Shown here: piece by piece, positions 35,801 through 47,609 of the stretch
Position numbering within the stretch: the first letter of the stretch is position 1
Layout: each line of letters starts with the position of its first letter
Assembly (NCBI GenBank): GCA_004794785.1
Contig: SJOL01002117.1
Location: 19,188-83,187 of the forward strand
Reading direction: 5' to 3'
DNA: 64,000 nt
Source: Opisthorchis felineus
Taxonomy: Eukaryota; Platyhelminthes; Trematoda; Opisthorchiida; Opisthorchiidae
Notes under the pieces: generated by a model
Databases searched by the model: none
The model's input: the letters and a program-made list of their open reading frames with translations, nothing else
What the model was told of the DNA's origin: nothing
Program-made: the position numbers and the translations under genes

Positions 35801-36479
35801 CCTGATTCTTAACTTTGAACAGCGTTCTGAGTCCGACCATTTTCAAGGGAAAGATGTCATGTGTTGCACTATTCATATACTCTAATAAACGAACCAATAG
35901 GCCACTCGTTCAAATCGCTTGCTGCTATGTGAGTCGGGATCCAGTCATAATATACTGTGGTTCACTGAAGAGGTTCATCAAGCAACAATGAGAAAGTGCC
36001 CTCGAACCAGCAACATTTATCCTTTGTAAAGTAATAAACATCGGCTGCTTAGTCACTAGTTTGCACACAAATATGTGCTTCATCTTCAGACAAGATTTGA
36101 AGCCATTTCTAATCGTGTGTCCTGTGCGACCTCTTCGACAAACGCTTGTCTTGATCCTTCAATAAAAGTCAACGCGTAGTTTTAAATTATGCCAAATTAG
36201 GATATACCATATCGGCTCCGTCGTGTGTCTCCATCGATCGCTCCAGCCCAAGTTACTGTGCACTTAAACTTTTCAGGAACAAATGCACGTGCAATTTCTC
36301 GGCCTAGAAAATGTACACTAGATATTTATTTCGGAAGGCTGTGCTGATGGGTCATCCGCCAGGTTAGGCTTAAACGCCTTGCAATGTCTGGAACTCTACC
36401 AGCTTCACCTACACACTGGTGCACAGTGCAACTAGGTAGCGGTGGTGGTGACAGTGATCAACTGTAGCATATGAAGCAT

Positions 36480-36690
36480 ACTAGTTCCACGTCAGAACCA
36501 AATACGTGTGCGAATAAGGGTATTTGGTGAATTCCGTCAATTTGGGTTCGAGAAGAACACACGGTTGAGGGGAACTCGGGGGGCTGCACTTACTTGATGA
36601 GCCCCAAGAGGGACGAAACCGGCGTGGGCTGCCGAGGAGTTTTCAGCAACCCTGTGAGTAGTGTGGTAAGTCTAGACATAAGAAGAAGAC
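36480..36690 (+). mobile_element. Family F1 repeat, copy B
   Basis: GGGTATTTGGTGAATTCCGT, CAATTTGGGTTCGAG and AGAACACACGG lead into a hammerhead-like region (36587-36630), then GAGGAGTTTTCAGCAACC and GTGAGTAGTG. The order is the same as in copies A (23736) and C (59550), so this copy gives the clearest full F1 layout. Confidence 0.65.
36587..36630 (+). ncRNA. Hammerhead ribozyme, F1 copy B
   Basis: The core reads TTGATGA (36594-36600), so C3 has become T. Stem II GCCCCAAGAGGGAC has four of five pairs closed by a four-base loop, the best stem II in the family. GAAA is intact (36615-36618), followed by CCGGC, lacking the U before the cleavage base, and GTGGGCT. Loss of C3 and of U16.1 should prevent cleavage. 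Confidence 0.6.
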
Positions 36691-37079
36691 TTTAGTGCGG
36701 CTCATGGACGGTAAGCTAAGAGTATACGTTATCTGAATGGACAAGACTGCAGTAGCCCTTCAGTGAAGAAGTCTAGCAAAGCTTCAATTGGTTATCGACG
36801 CAAAGCACCACATCAGTGTGCTACCTATCCGACATGTGTTTGGTGGCTCACATGCACTTTGTGTGCCACGGGTAGAGAATAGATTTCCTGGCTTGGTGGA
36901 GACTTATACTCTGCCACCTAGTAAATTGCAGCAATAGTATTAGTCTGAAACCAGGGGATACATACCTATGTGGTTATGATAGTTTCCAAGATAGAATTGG
37001 CACGCAAAAACCAAAAACGTCACGATGAACCGTGACAAAACCTCAAAATCGAAAACTTACGTGAACTATACCCTGTTGA

Positions 37080-37205
37080 CCTCATCACTGTTCCTGAACT
37101 CTTCCGTTCTATAAGTCAAAACACGGGCAGACTATTCACGAAATACACTAATCTGCAAATTAAGTTGGTATTAATGGGAAGCTCAATGGAATCTCTTGTT
37201 TCAGG
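37080..37205 (-). repeat. Family F1 fragment, minus strand
   Basis: On the minus strand, CATTGAGCTTCC, AATACCAACTTAATTTGCAG and AGTGTATTTCGTGAAT match the F1 segment upstream of the hammerhead. The ribozyme part is not recognisable beyond it. Confidence 0.45.
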
Positions 37206-40200
37206 AACATTTTGATTACTACCCCCCCCCCAAGAAACTAAGCAGAGTATGGTCTTGTGACTCGCTTATTTTCAAAATTGTTTATTAAGAGGATATGTTT
37301 TGGTATAGGAACAACAGCAACGCCACCCATAATTTGCACATGGACGTTTAGAGTCTGTTCTAATTTTTCCTCGCACAAGAAGGAGAAACCATTGCTACTT
37401 GTGGATGGACATTTTAGAAGCTTCATATGAATTGTTCAGTTATGTTGACCTTCGTGAATTTAGTAGTTCGTTTGGACCCAAAATATGCGTCTGGAATATA
37501 AATTTGTGGTCCAAAGTCTCTGTGTAACTTTCCGCCCAACTTGACCGTCACATATATATGCTAAAGTGCTTATTTAAACATCAAAACCCAATTGGAATTT
37601 TTGTCACTTTGTGATTACCCACTCTTGCAAAAAGGGCAGTATTTCTAACTAATGACGAGATGCCGTGGTGATTTATTGTTTAACCTTGGTACCTATCCGT
37701 GAAATACCCAGAAATAGTTCTTTCTTGGCCTGTAGACAAATATGGCTGTTGTGGGTGTTCGTAGGTGTTTGTAATACAATACAATATCCGTCCAATGTGG
37801 TTATTTCGTAGGTTTGCCAACGCAACTGCTTGTTACATGATTGTTGTTCCGGTGGATTTCTCCCACCAAGTAAATTTAAGTTTGTAGCCAATGTTTATAT
37901 TTCTTCGCTAGGTTAGTCAATGCTGAAAGGACCAAGGTGATTCTAGTTAGCTCGGTTTCTTTCGCAATCAGTTTATGCATAACCCATCATTATATCCTCT
38001 CGCCTTCGCTGGATTCCATGTCTGGTCGCAATAACAGGGTAAATGCTGGGGAGAGAGAGATACCGAGATCGGCCTTAAATCAATTCTTGTTTACTGGGTT
38101 GATTTTGTGCCCTAAAAATCACGTCGTTGTTCTTCCTGCCCCTAATTTCCAACCGATATTCCCTTGCTTCTGTCGAAACATTGCATGCTTTTGAGTCTCT
38201 GTTAGCTTGTTTGGCTTTTGTTCCGCCTCCGCCATACTGTTTCCCTCTTTCCTTCCTCGATGACTCACACCACGTCACAACACATATTTCGCGAGGCACA
38301 AATTACCGGTCTTAGCCAATGTGTACAGTTGAGCTTGCCGAAACGGTAGGGAGGCAGACCAGTGCTCAGTGCAACTAGCTTAACTCTTGCAGAGCAGTGG
38401 ACTCTGGTGTCATTTTCCCACACCCTCCCTTACCATTTTTTCTGCATGAATGACGATTAATCAAGTGACTACCCACCCACCCACCCGGATTGTGTGGATA
38501 ACTGTGGATCTGAGTGCTGGTCTGTATCCGAACATGTACACCTCTGTCCGAGCGGAAGACTGCGACATTCATCAAGTTCTGAGTAGGCTCTACAGTGAGT
38601 CACTAGAGCAAAAGCAGGCCACGTCCCATTTATTATCGCCAAGTGCACACACACACACATCGTTTGGGTCCAATTCGGTCTTATTGGGTAAAGATAATGG
38701 CTCTCGTTCGAAATTGTTTTGCAGAAATCAAATTCTGACCCTAGCAAACTGAGTAACTCGCAAGTGCGATTGATAGGGATTAATCCTAGCTGATGGTGCA
38801 CAACGAACACAATGTGGCTAATATCTACGCCGATTTCCTTGAGTTTTTGTCATGATTTGTGACTGGAGTAAGGCACCAGTCCCTTTAGAGTTTAGAAAGA
38901 GTTGTTTGATTAGTGGCGCAGCTAATCAAGATCTTAAGGGAGAAATACTGAATCAAATCGTAAACGTGAGAGTTTGCCAACAGTAACCCAGCACTACTGT
39001 ACACCGGAAAATGTGGAGTGTCTCCGGCGTTCGATTTGTTCTTCACTTGATAAGGTCGCATTTCCGTAGTTGAGACCAAAATTAGGCCGGCAATTGACAT
39101 CTAGCTATACTTTAAGCAATTAATCAAGCCCGCCCAGACCTTATCTCACTAGGCGTTGGCAAAAATTTTTGTAGGCTTCTTGGAAGTTCTATAAAGCTCA
39201 ATTGTTTCGGCTTATTATCGATCCATCTCCGCAGGACCCAGCGAGACTACAACTAGCGCAGAAATCGGTTGCCTGGATCAATGTGCCATACCAAGGAACT
39301 GCTTTGATAGACGTGTAGGCGGGACTAACTGACGTGTACATTACAACGGAAGATACCGACCTAGAGTGCCATTTTGGTATGAAGGAAGTCGAGAAGGTTG
39401 AACGTGAATGTACGGTGCGTTTGAAGGTCGTAGATGAATGGTTTACATAGTCACGTTTGAGAGTTCACTGTTACTAAGCAGCATCCTAGACGTTTGAACA
39501 TACTATTCGTTTCCGTATAATATATAAAGGACAACATGCTTATGATTTCCAACTAGGTCTAATGGCACCAAACACGAAAAGGGTCTCAGTTTACTTCAAA
39601 AGAACCCTGATTTATTAAGCAAAATCCGTAGGTTTTTTAAAAATGTTGACTGCTGTTCTGAACTGTGCTCCGGCTGCTGAGATGTGCCTGTAGTGGTTTC
39701 GTCGGTGATATACTGATTTTCAAAATGATCCTTTGTTCTGTCTGCGCTACTGACTATAACGTACGGAACTTGCTGGCTAGAGGATCGTAGCCTGAGTTCG
39801 CCTTCGATTTTCCACAGTGGAATACTTCAACGATTGGTAGGCAGAACCGAATTCAGTCGGTTGTCGACTGGTCGTGTCGTTTGCCTCGTAACTTGTCGCT
39901 TCCACCGTAGATCTTGTATTGTTTTCTACCCCGGCAGTGGCCGTAAGGTGGATATCCACTCCAGCATTCATTACACCTTAGATTTTGACAACCGCGCCTA
40001 GGTATAACAGTGAAAATGATACACTTCTTTACCTTTGATAGATATACTTAGGGCTAACTATACTAAAATCATGCACACAACAAGCTGGCAAGTTTGAAGT
40101 TTCACCTCATCTGATTAGGCCCTAAGAAGACAGCCTGGCAACTCTATGCACACGTGCAACCAACCAAACCGATTTTCCTAGAAGTGCCTATCACTGGAGC

Positions 40201-40344
40201 ATGTGTCTCCAAAACAAGCAAAAGATCCTGTACGGTGTTCTAATTTTACGCGTCCCGTCATTACTCTTGAGATTTCCTCTGCAAAAATCGATCTACTCTT
40301 CAAGGTGGCTTGACATAATTCTCTACAAAATCTTTGGATTTCAG

Positions 40345-40766
40345 GGTTAGAAGAAATCACTCTTGAAGGTGACAGCCCACATTGTCCAGCGTGTTTGAGC
40401 AGGTGGGATGCAACACCTTTCACGATTGAAAACCCACAAGACTGTGCAGTCACTTCAGTGCATTCTACTGAACCAAGTCCTTCATCTCACTGTTGTCTAT
40501 GTTGCACACAATCACAGGATCCATTGCGAAAGCCTGTCGAGGAGGAAAATACTGTTACAGCTAAACACCCAGTATCAGATGAGACTACAACAATCAGCCC
40601 AACGAACGAACTGACCAGCCAATGTACTTCAACTACTACTTTGAATAGCAAAGGTCCGACCATCAAAGAGGCCGCAGCACACCCGTCTCAGTCTGGCCCA
40701 CCCGTGACTCCGAACTGCCCACCATATCTGGACTACAAAAATTGTGTTGCAGCATTCTCACTTGAG
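40345..40766 (+). CDS. MAP3K1: MAP3K1 exon 4: second half of the RING finger
   Basis: Acceptor TTTGGATTTCAG|GG and donor CTTGAG|GTGAGC. The two leading bases complete a split T|GG codon for W512, giving CQIWLEEITLEGDSPHCPAC. The human protein has [21 protein letters not shown], so the junction is exact. C525-x2-C528 are the last RING ligands, and CLSRW matches CRSKW just after. The rest (about 110 residues) is a Ser/Thr/Pro-rich linker ending in DYKNCVAAFSLE, which aligns with the start of the helical region. It leaves in phase 0. An overlapping frame at 40408-40614 is a shadow. Confidence 0.9.
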
Positions 40767-41554
40767 GTGAGCCTTTTCGGGTGTTTTTTCCCGGGTTGCT
40801 AATGAATCTGTCCCGTAGACGTTGCTTCCAACAGTGAACTCTCCACTGTGTGATTCTTTTTGTTGAGGACCGTGCGTTCTCGATCTCAGGGGGCCAGCAA
40901 TATGTTCGACCACAACTATAATTCGATTGACTCAGTTCAGAACAGTTGACATCCGTTTACTTAATCCGACAAGTAATGTCTAGTTTGTCACCTGCCACTG
41001 ACATACCACAAAACATACCAAACGAGAACGATGCACCACGATTACCACGTTTCCCAGGGAATCTAACCAAGAATTCACTGCACGATGCATCCCAGCTGTC
41101 GGCGTCGCTTCACATTACTTTTGGTAAACAACTTGAAAGAACTGATCGGCAAAAGTTTACTTCACATGGGGACTCCACAAACGTCTAAATGAATAGATGA
41201 ACACTCAATAAATTTCCCCATTTTTGGTGACTTGGTGTAGGAAGTTAGTGAATTGGGATCGGATCATTTGGCGTGGCGCCTATCTCCTTGTAAACTATAC
41301 CAATAGTCTTTAGGAAAATCACTCGTCAAACAATGGATGTCCATTAATTGTGGTAAATCAGTGGTTGACTGTCATCTAAAACCCCTATTCTGGCCACACC
41401 GCTTTACTTCACAACAAAACACGGACGATATCACCTCAACTGATGATGGAATGTTTGCAGCCCAACGGATCAGCTCAGTGAACAAGCATACAAAGCCTGT
41501 TTGAGGGCGAATATCGGCACAGTGTCGTTCTTTGAGCGGATACTGAAACTCTCC

Positions 41555-41640
41555 CTGAAGAGCATCATAAACGAAAGGTTCAGTTGAGTCTCTGGTAAAC
41601 ACCAAAGTAACTGGCAAATGAGTTATTTGGCGGTGTCATT
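41555..41640 (+). repeat. Family F1 fragment without hammerhead
   Basis: CATAAACGAAAGGTTCAG, TTGAGTCTCTGGTAAAC, CCAAAGTAACTGGCAAATGA and GTTATTTGGCGG follow the F1 order seen at 26800 and 23501. It stops before the ribozyme region. Confidence 0.5.
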
Positions 41641-42139
41641 GGGCTATTTAACATGTATGGTATTGTGAATGTGTTTTTAATTCCTCTGACCTCTTCAAAC
41701 CTGACCTGGTTGTAGGACTGGAGTACCACATTTTTCCGAGCGTAAAATGAACCCTGTGACCAGTGCAGTAGCTACATTGTTACGACTGCCTGTTTACCGT
41801 ACCCTCTACCAACCAGTTAGAGGAGTTCCTGCGCCTATCACATTACCACTGTGAAGTTACTTCATACATATTACTTTTAATGCTATTATTAATCCCGATC
41901 CAACTTTCGATCTTTGAGGTCAAAAGTGGCTCTTCCGTTTACTCTTGTCATACATAAGGAGCTTTTATGAGTTTCACGTGTTGCTCTTGTCTTATAAGAT
42001 AAGGTTAACTAAAAAACGGCAAACACCGTGCAGTTGTTCCTGCTTATTGGTGTTTACCAGGATTCTTCGTCATACGAGTTTAGAGAGAGAGTTTCTGGTT
42101 AAGAAGTCGTCCTCTACATGTGTGTTTTAATGCTGAATT

Positions 42140-42400
42140 GCCTAGAAGCACTGTCCAACTGTTTCGTCAACGGTGGACATATCACAAAACTCCAGGGAGT
42201 TTGGATCCCGTGACATCCCGGCTAGTAATTTGAATGCTTAATCGCTCAGCCACCAGCGGCTGATCAGCAGTGTGATTAACTCGCACTTAGACAGGGTATA
42301 GCACCGCCCATCCTTTAGTCACGGAACCCACATTGCGTGGCCACACGTGTTGACTGACTCATCGTGTGAAGACTGCTCACATGGAAGTTTCACTCATTAT
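42140..42400 (-). mobile_element. Family F2 SINE, copy e, with decayed hammerhead
   Basis: The plus strand has GGGAGTTTGGATCCCGTGAC, ATCCCGGCTAGTAATTTGAA, TGGCTGATCAGC reduced to CGGCTGATCAGC, and GTGTTGACTGACTCATCGTG, as in copies a and d. The hammerhead tail (about 42150-42188, minus) keeps GAAACAG and CAGTGC, but CTGATGA has become GTGATAT and the palindrome is broken, so it is inactive. Confidence 0.6.
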
Positions 42401-45349
42401 GTGGATTTTATTCTCCTTATGAGCTACTTATAGATGGCTGTTAGTGTTAGGAGATTTGGGAGATAGCAGTATTAGCAATCTTCATGAGATTCAGCGTCCC
42501 TCTACACCAAGACAACGTAATACATTACAATCATCGCCAACAACAGTGTCATTAACAATAATTTGGTCATACGCTTGTTTCGCAGTCGGCAGATGAAGAC
42601 GACATAATTTTGCAATTCGTATGTGAACATAGGTGTACAACGATGCAACGCGGTAGGCTTTCGCAGCTCAACAAGGTCGACAGATGATGTGCTATTCGAA
42701 AATTTTTAGCAACAAACAACTACCCCCTTGCAATATCGTTGTGGTAACTTGCCTCATCACAAAACGTTCGAGTGGATCTTAAGATATGAAAAATCTAGGG
42801 TAATCGAAATCACGTCCGGCAGCGGATATTCAGTTTGGCTTATTTGTTCAGCTACCTAAATGTAGTGAGTAGTTTCCAACTAATCATTTGTTATTTCGGC
42901 GGCGCTGGCAATTTCCTCGAAGCCGTGACTGAACTGCGGCATGATCTCGATTCCACGACGCCCCTAGGTATATTTTAGGTGATTTCACCCAGCTTCTGTG
43001 GACATAGCGAATTATCTATTTGTCGTGGGGCAACCGACATATATCACAAGAACATTCATACCTTGGTGCTTCGCAAACCGCAATAGTTACGACAGCCTTA
43101 CGACATAAATGCTTACGGTTCCGAGCAAAAGGAGGAATAAGCACCAGAAGTTCAGCGCAAAGGTATCCGCTTCACTTATCAAGCCTCTTGGCGTGTTTTT
43201 TATATGACAATAAACGAAGGGAATTTCGTGGCGAAAACATGAAGTGTGAATTTCTTGCAGAAACATTTAATCGGAATGTTGCGAGATTAACATGAAAACA
43301 ACACAAATGAACGCTACCAGGGAACCCGATAACGAACTAAAGTAAAGCTGAGATGTGCACCGAAAAAAGCTACTTAAAACGTCATCAGAGTGTTGATAGT
43401 TCCTCGAAGATACAAACAAGTGTCACATTTCTATGTGAAGGTTTTACCCCGGCGCTAAATGGATTTCGAGAAATTTTTGGCGTACTTCTAAAGATCAGCC
43501 GATATTGTGGTGAACTGGCCACGGACTCGTCATTATTAGTCCGAATATTGACTAACCAGAACAAAGCTTCTCTGGCTCGACATTTCGCACCATCAGGAAC
43601 ATTCTAACGTGACCTTTCAGCGACTTGTGGTTGTTCTATAAATACGGCCTTAGTAATCTTACTTTGTTGCAACCTACCGTGTTTCGCTACACCATAATGA
43701 GCTTAATAGCAAACTAAGAACCCATATACGACCACAGCAATTAGCCAAAGGAACAAGAGATCCCATAGAAATGGGCACGTTCTTGCAAATGCACCCTATT
43801 CAACTTTCAGCTAGTTCGGTGCGGCCAGCTGTTTTTTAAACGATCGCTCACGCTCTCGGGTCCGCAGGTGAGCAGTTGGGTGTTGATTTAGCTCACAACC
43901 ACCGCACCGGAGGGTTTATGACAAACGCGGTCAGGCACAGCGTCGATCGATCTTTCCAGTCGAGATTACCATGTGCTCGCTCATCGTACCACCCAACTGT
44001 ACTTTTCCGTTTCAGCTGATTTGGTAAAAAGACACCAAACCAATGCGATGTGAGTCAAGATGTAGACACCTGCATTGTCTAGCACGGCAGTCCTTTTCGA
44101 TACAGCTGAAACTTGACTAGCGCTGAATATGAGTCGGGTAAAGAGTCGATTTCAGTTTCTACGACATTATAATAGGTTACATTATCAAATATCAGTAGGG
44201 AACCAGTAATATGGGTCGTACGGGTCGAACGATATTCAAAACGGTACGGCAAAGACGATAAACACCGGTACTGCCGCAAAAGGCAACCAATGACGATGAA
44301 AAACCTGGCCGGTAATTGATTTGGGCACAAAAAGAGTTAGTCAGGATCGCACCAAACCCCCGGCTTAGTGCTAGAATGAAGTTCGAGTTGATGAAGTGCA
44401 TCAGGAAGCATGTGTGACAGGTTAGCCGGTCCACTGTATGCACGTCCTGGATTGATTCCAAGGGGCTAAGGTTTGCTCAGCAAGAATAAGGGATGGGTAA
44501 AAAGAAGGAAGCAAAAGAGAAAACGTGACTGGAGTGAAGCAGCTTGGGGCGAGCCTCTGAAGAGAACCTTCTGCTAGCACATGATACAATACTATTCGTT
44601 GATCTCCTAAGTAATCGTAAGTAATAAACTCCGATATCTAGATGCACCGGATAGCTTCGCTGGTAAGATGGTTAGATGGGAGTCAGTGTGTGTCAGTCAG
44701 GGATTCAGTGTGTCATCATGAACCTCGCCTTTTCAGGTCTGTCAGCTCATATTTCGTTCTTCTCGTTCATTCGGTTAGGATGACTCCAGGCAACTCAGCA
44801 TAGCTTAGCAGAGCAACTGATCAGGGTTTCTCTATATGTAAACTTAATTCACGCCGTTGCTTGGGTGCTAAAAAAAATACAGCGGCCGCGACCAATACTC
44901 TAGTGGCATTAGTTTGGTCTCGTGCTTTGGTGTGACCTGAAATGCAAACGTGTAATTTGGTGGCGCGATGTGAAGGAAAACAATAGCCTGCGATGGAATG
45001 ACCGACTAAAGCATATGTTATGGACACTGTGGTGTGCCAAAAGAGCCAATTTTAAAATAGTCTGGCGGCAGTCCCACAGTAGGCCTTCGGTAGAAGGGTC
45101 AGTTAAAATAGGCGACCAGATATCGTTTCACAACTCCGCGTGAACGCATGATTCCTCCTCCTGTGCATATTAATGGTTGACGACTGTGTGCAACTTGTTG
45201 ACAGAGTGTTTCACCCTCGTCCGTCTTCCTTACACCGAACAATGTGCCACCATATATTGGTATTGTGTTGGAATATTGGTAGCTCTAGTGCATACGTTGG
45301 TTACTGATCCATTACCAATATCGCCATGTATATCTCGGTCCTATTTCAG

Positions 45350-45649
45350 GTTGCCGACGCAATAGCCGCGCAAAACTCCGTAACCAGACGTCAATGGGCA
45401 CTTCAGCGCGCGGCCCAGTTAACAGTTCGACGCATTTTGGTTGCAAGGCAGCAACATCAGCAGTCGAAATTAAAGGTATCCGAAGCTTCGCGAGATCACG
45501 AGGACCAGCTTGGTAGCGAGCGTCGTGCACAAGCTCATTCAACAACACCACCCTCAGTACCCACTGAGCCCGACTGCCTTCGTGTAATGTTTCGCCTGAT
45601 CCAACACCTTTTTGACGATCCCGCAGATGCCATCTTCATAGATGCTTTG
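45350..45649 (+). CDS. MAP3K1: MAP3K1 exon 5: start of the TOG-like helical array
   Basis: Acceptor TCCTATTTCAG|GTT and donor GCTTTG|GTGAGT, phase 0 on both sides, 100 residues. NSVTRRQWALQRAAQL aligns with the vertebrate NWNVREMALRRLSHD, and DCLRVMFRLIQHLFDDPADAIFIDAL with the helix around VCADPVYKVYVAAL. In vertebrates this region folds as a TOG domain that binds tubulin. A charged Gln/Glu/Arg-rich loop (LVARQQHQQSKLKV) separates the helices, where the vertebrate protein has a Ser/Gly loop. Confidence 0.85.
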
Positions 45650-47179
45650 GTGAGTTATGCCGAGGTTTTTTATTTCATGAGTTCAAAGCTCCTGGTTTAC
45701 CTGATAGGTGACCATTTAGATCCTACCTATGCCCTCCTAATTCGAATGCTGATATATCATACCACTTCCGCCTAAAAAATTTTCCTTTAAACCGGCACGA
45801 TTTGTTTTCCTTCGCACTATACGATAGATTTGCTGAAAATGGAAGAAGAGTAGGTTTAGGATTTCAAGGAGGGTAGGGCCGAATATTGATTGGTTGAAGC
45901 CCTGAGTTGCTGAATCAAACCGGATGAACTGACGCCGCCTCATGGTTATTAGAACTATATCTTGTTCCACAATCCTATTAGGTTATGAAAATTGCGATAT
46001 TACGGCACCCTGGTGTAACGGTGGGTGCTACTGATGAGGCATGCGAGTAGTATGTGTGTTCTCGTAACTTCGCCTTGATCTAATGGAGGGTGGGATTTAT
46101 TACGGAATTTGTGGAACTACTTTGCAGCTTTTGCTTGCAATTGTGCGATAGTCAATGAATATCCAGGAGAGTTAAAGAAGACGCGTTCGAGAAGAAGATG
46201 GATATTCCGTTTTTAAAAACAACATGCAAATGAGAGTTAAACCTTCCTGTCCAATAGTCTGTAACCGTTTAGTTGGCGTTTTCTGATAAACAACTCTGCA
46301 GCGAAGAGCTTTCCTCCTTACACTGGTAGTCGTACTTCGCATTGATTATGTGCGCCGATACGTGCAAGAAGCAAAGCTGGCTCCGAACTCTGGAAGCACG
46401 GAAGCAGAATGCATGCCAATGGAAGCCTGATGTGCCGTAGTCTTAAACGGGGGCGAGATAATCTTTTTTAGGGTGTTTTTTAACTTCACTGGGAGAATTA
46501 ATGTCAAAATGGGTGGGAGGCGATCGCTGTCGCTCAAATTGGCGGTACAATAGATTCTAGGGATTGACAACACTTAGGGGAATTTAATTCGACTGGAAAA
46601 GTATGACTCAGATTCCCGTGTGAATTTTTTCGCTTTTTATTCATAAGCTGCCTAGTTTATTTGGTTGCGGGGACTTTAAAAGCTGTATTTAGTCCGCTCA
46701 GATTCGAAAAGATGACGACAAAACCATCCATCTTATTGCAATAGGCTAGCAGGCCGGAGACCTGTTTGAAGCAGGGCTAGGGAGTTCATCCTAGTATGAC
46801 CTGAATGAACCACAGTCAGTCCCGAGTCAACTCGCTTTGTACTGGAAACTAGTTTCGTTGAAGAAGAATAATATCACATTTGCGCGCACTTCTGGTCAAA
46901 TTCACCATGTTCATATCATACACTTCTCTCATAATCATCCACACTCCTTTGAAGGATTAAGTAGAATTTAACTTTATCACTAATATGATGGGACATCCCA
47001 TTTTCACTTCCAACTCATGTCGTGGCAAGCCTTGTATTTCAGCTGATTGAAGTGGAGTTTGGATCCTCTACTTGCGCCCAACATTCTCCGAAAGCACTAT
47101 CTGTTGTAGAGCGTGTCCTAAGCTGTCCGGTTCAAAGTCTAATCCTATTCTATTTCCGCCATTTGTTTGACCATTTCAG
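45650..47179 (+). other. MAP3K1 intron 5 (1.5 kb)
   Basis: GTGAGT to TGACCATTTCAG, phase 0. A tRNA-like trace may lie near 46010-46080 (GGTGTAACGGTGGGTGC) but is too weak to call. Nothing else is recognised. Confidence 0.6.
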
Positions 47180-47609
47180 CGTGCTTTCCGTGAGCTGCTC
47201 GGCTATTTGGTTTGTTTCAACGTCGAAACGCAGACTGCACTTCAGCGTGCCATTGCACCCATACTTCGTCGCCTACTTCGATTTGTCGGTGGTGCAAGTG
47301 TGCTGTGGACGTTGCGCAGCCCGACATCCGGTCTACCGACACCCATCCTTATGCATCAGACTTCGACGAGTTCAGTAGAAAGTTGGAACGTAAGCACTCC
47401 ACCTATGCCAGATGGCCGTTCTGCGGAGAAGGTAGACGTGCTTTCCCGCCTGGATTCTAAGGAGACTGATAGAAGTGTGATGGGTACAGGAGTTTTGCCT
47501 CCACCAGCTGCAAATCTGCGTGATAGGGCCAATCTGGCACTTGCCACTCTTGTTGAACTGGCCAAAGGTCAGAATGGAGCCTTGGCGATCGGAAGGGATG
47601 TTGAATGCG
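47180..47609 (+). CDS. MAP3K1: MAP3K1 exon 6: TOG-like helical array, middle
   Basis: Acceptor GACCATTTCAG|CGT and donor GAATGCG|GTAAGT, entering in phase 0 and leaving in phase 1. The joined sequence FIDAL|RAFRELLGYLVCFNVETQ follows the vertebrate helix [36 protein letters not shown] matches LQRLLQPVVDTILVKC, and LALATLVELAKGQNGALAIGRDV matches [23 protein letters not shown]. Between the two blocks there is a low-complexity insert of about 70 residues (about residues 795-865) that is absent from the vertebrate protein. Confidence 0.9.

Larger units (their letters stand above)
19241..40344 (+). other. MAP3K1 intron 3 (21.1 kb), splits the RING finger
   Basis: It starts GTAAGT and ends TTTGGATTTCAG, phase 1. 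It holds F1 repeats (23405-23915, 26800-26890, 36480-36690, 37080-37205), an S SINE (about 23562-23735), F2 repeats (27655, 28402, 32455, 32695), an F3 repeat (27036-27140), an RTE tail near 31030-31070, and short AC and TA microsatellites (about 21707-21724 and 30741-30756). The other parts (19241-23400, 23920-26790, 33000-36480, 37210-40344) contain only short frames that I could not recognise. Confidence 0.7.
40767..45349 (+). other. MAP3K1 intron 4 (4.6 kb)
   Basis: GTGAGC to TCCTATTTCAG, phase 0. It contains an F1 fragment (41555-41640) and an F2 SINE (42140-42400, minus). I see no other recognisable feature in 42410-45349. Confidence 0.7.

Noticed and set aside
46036..46060. CTGATGAGGCATGCG near a tRNA-like trace
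   Set aside because: No GAAA and no stem I; too weak.
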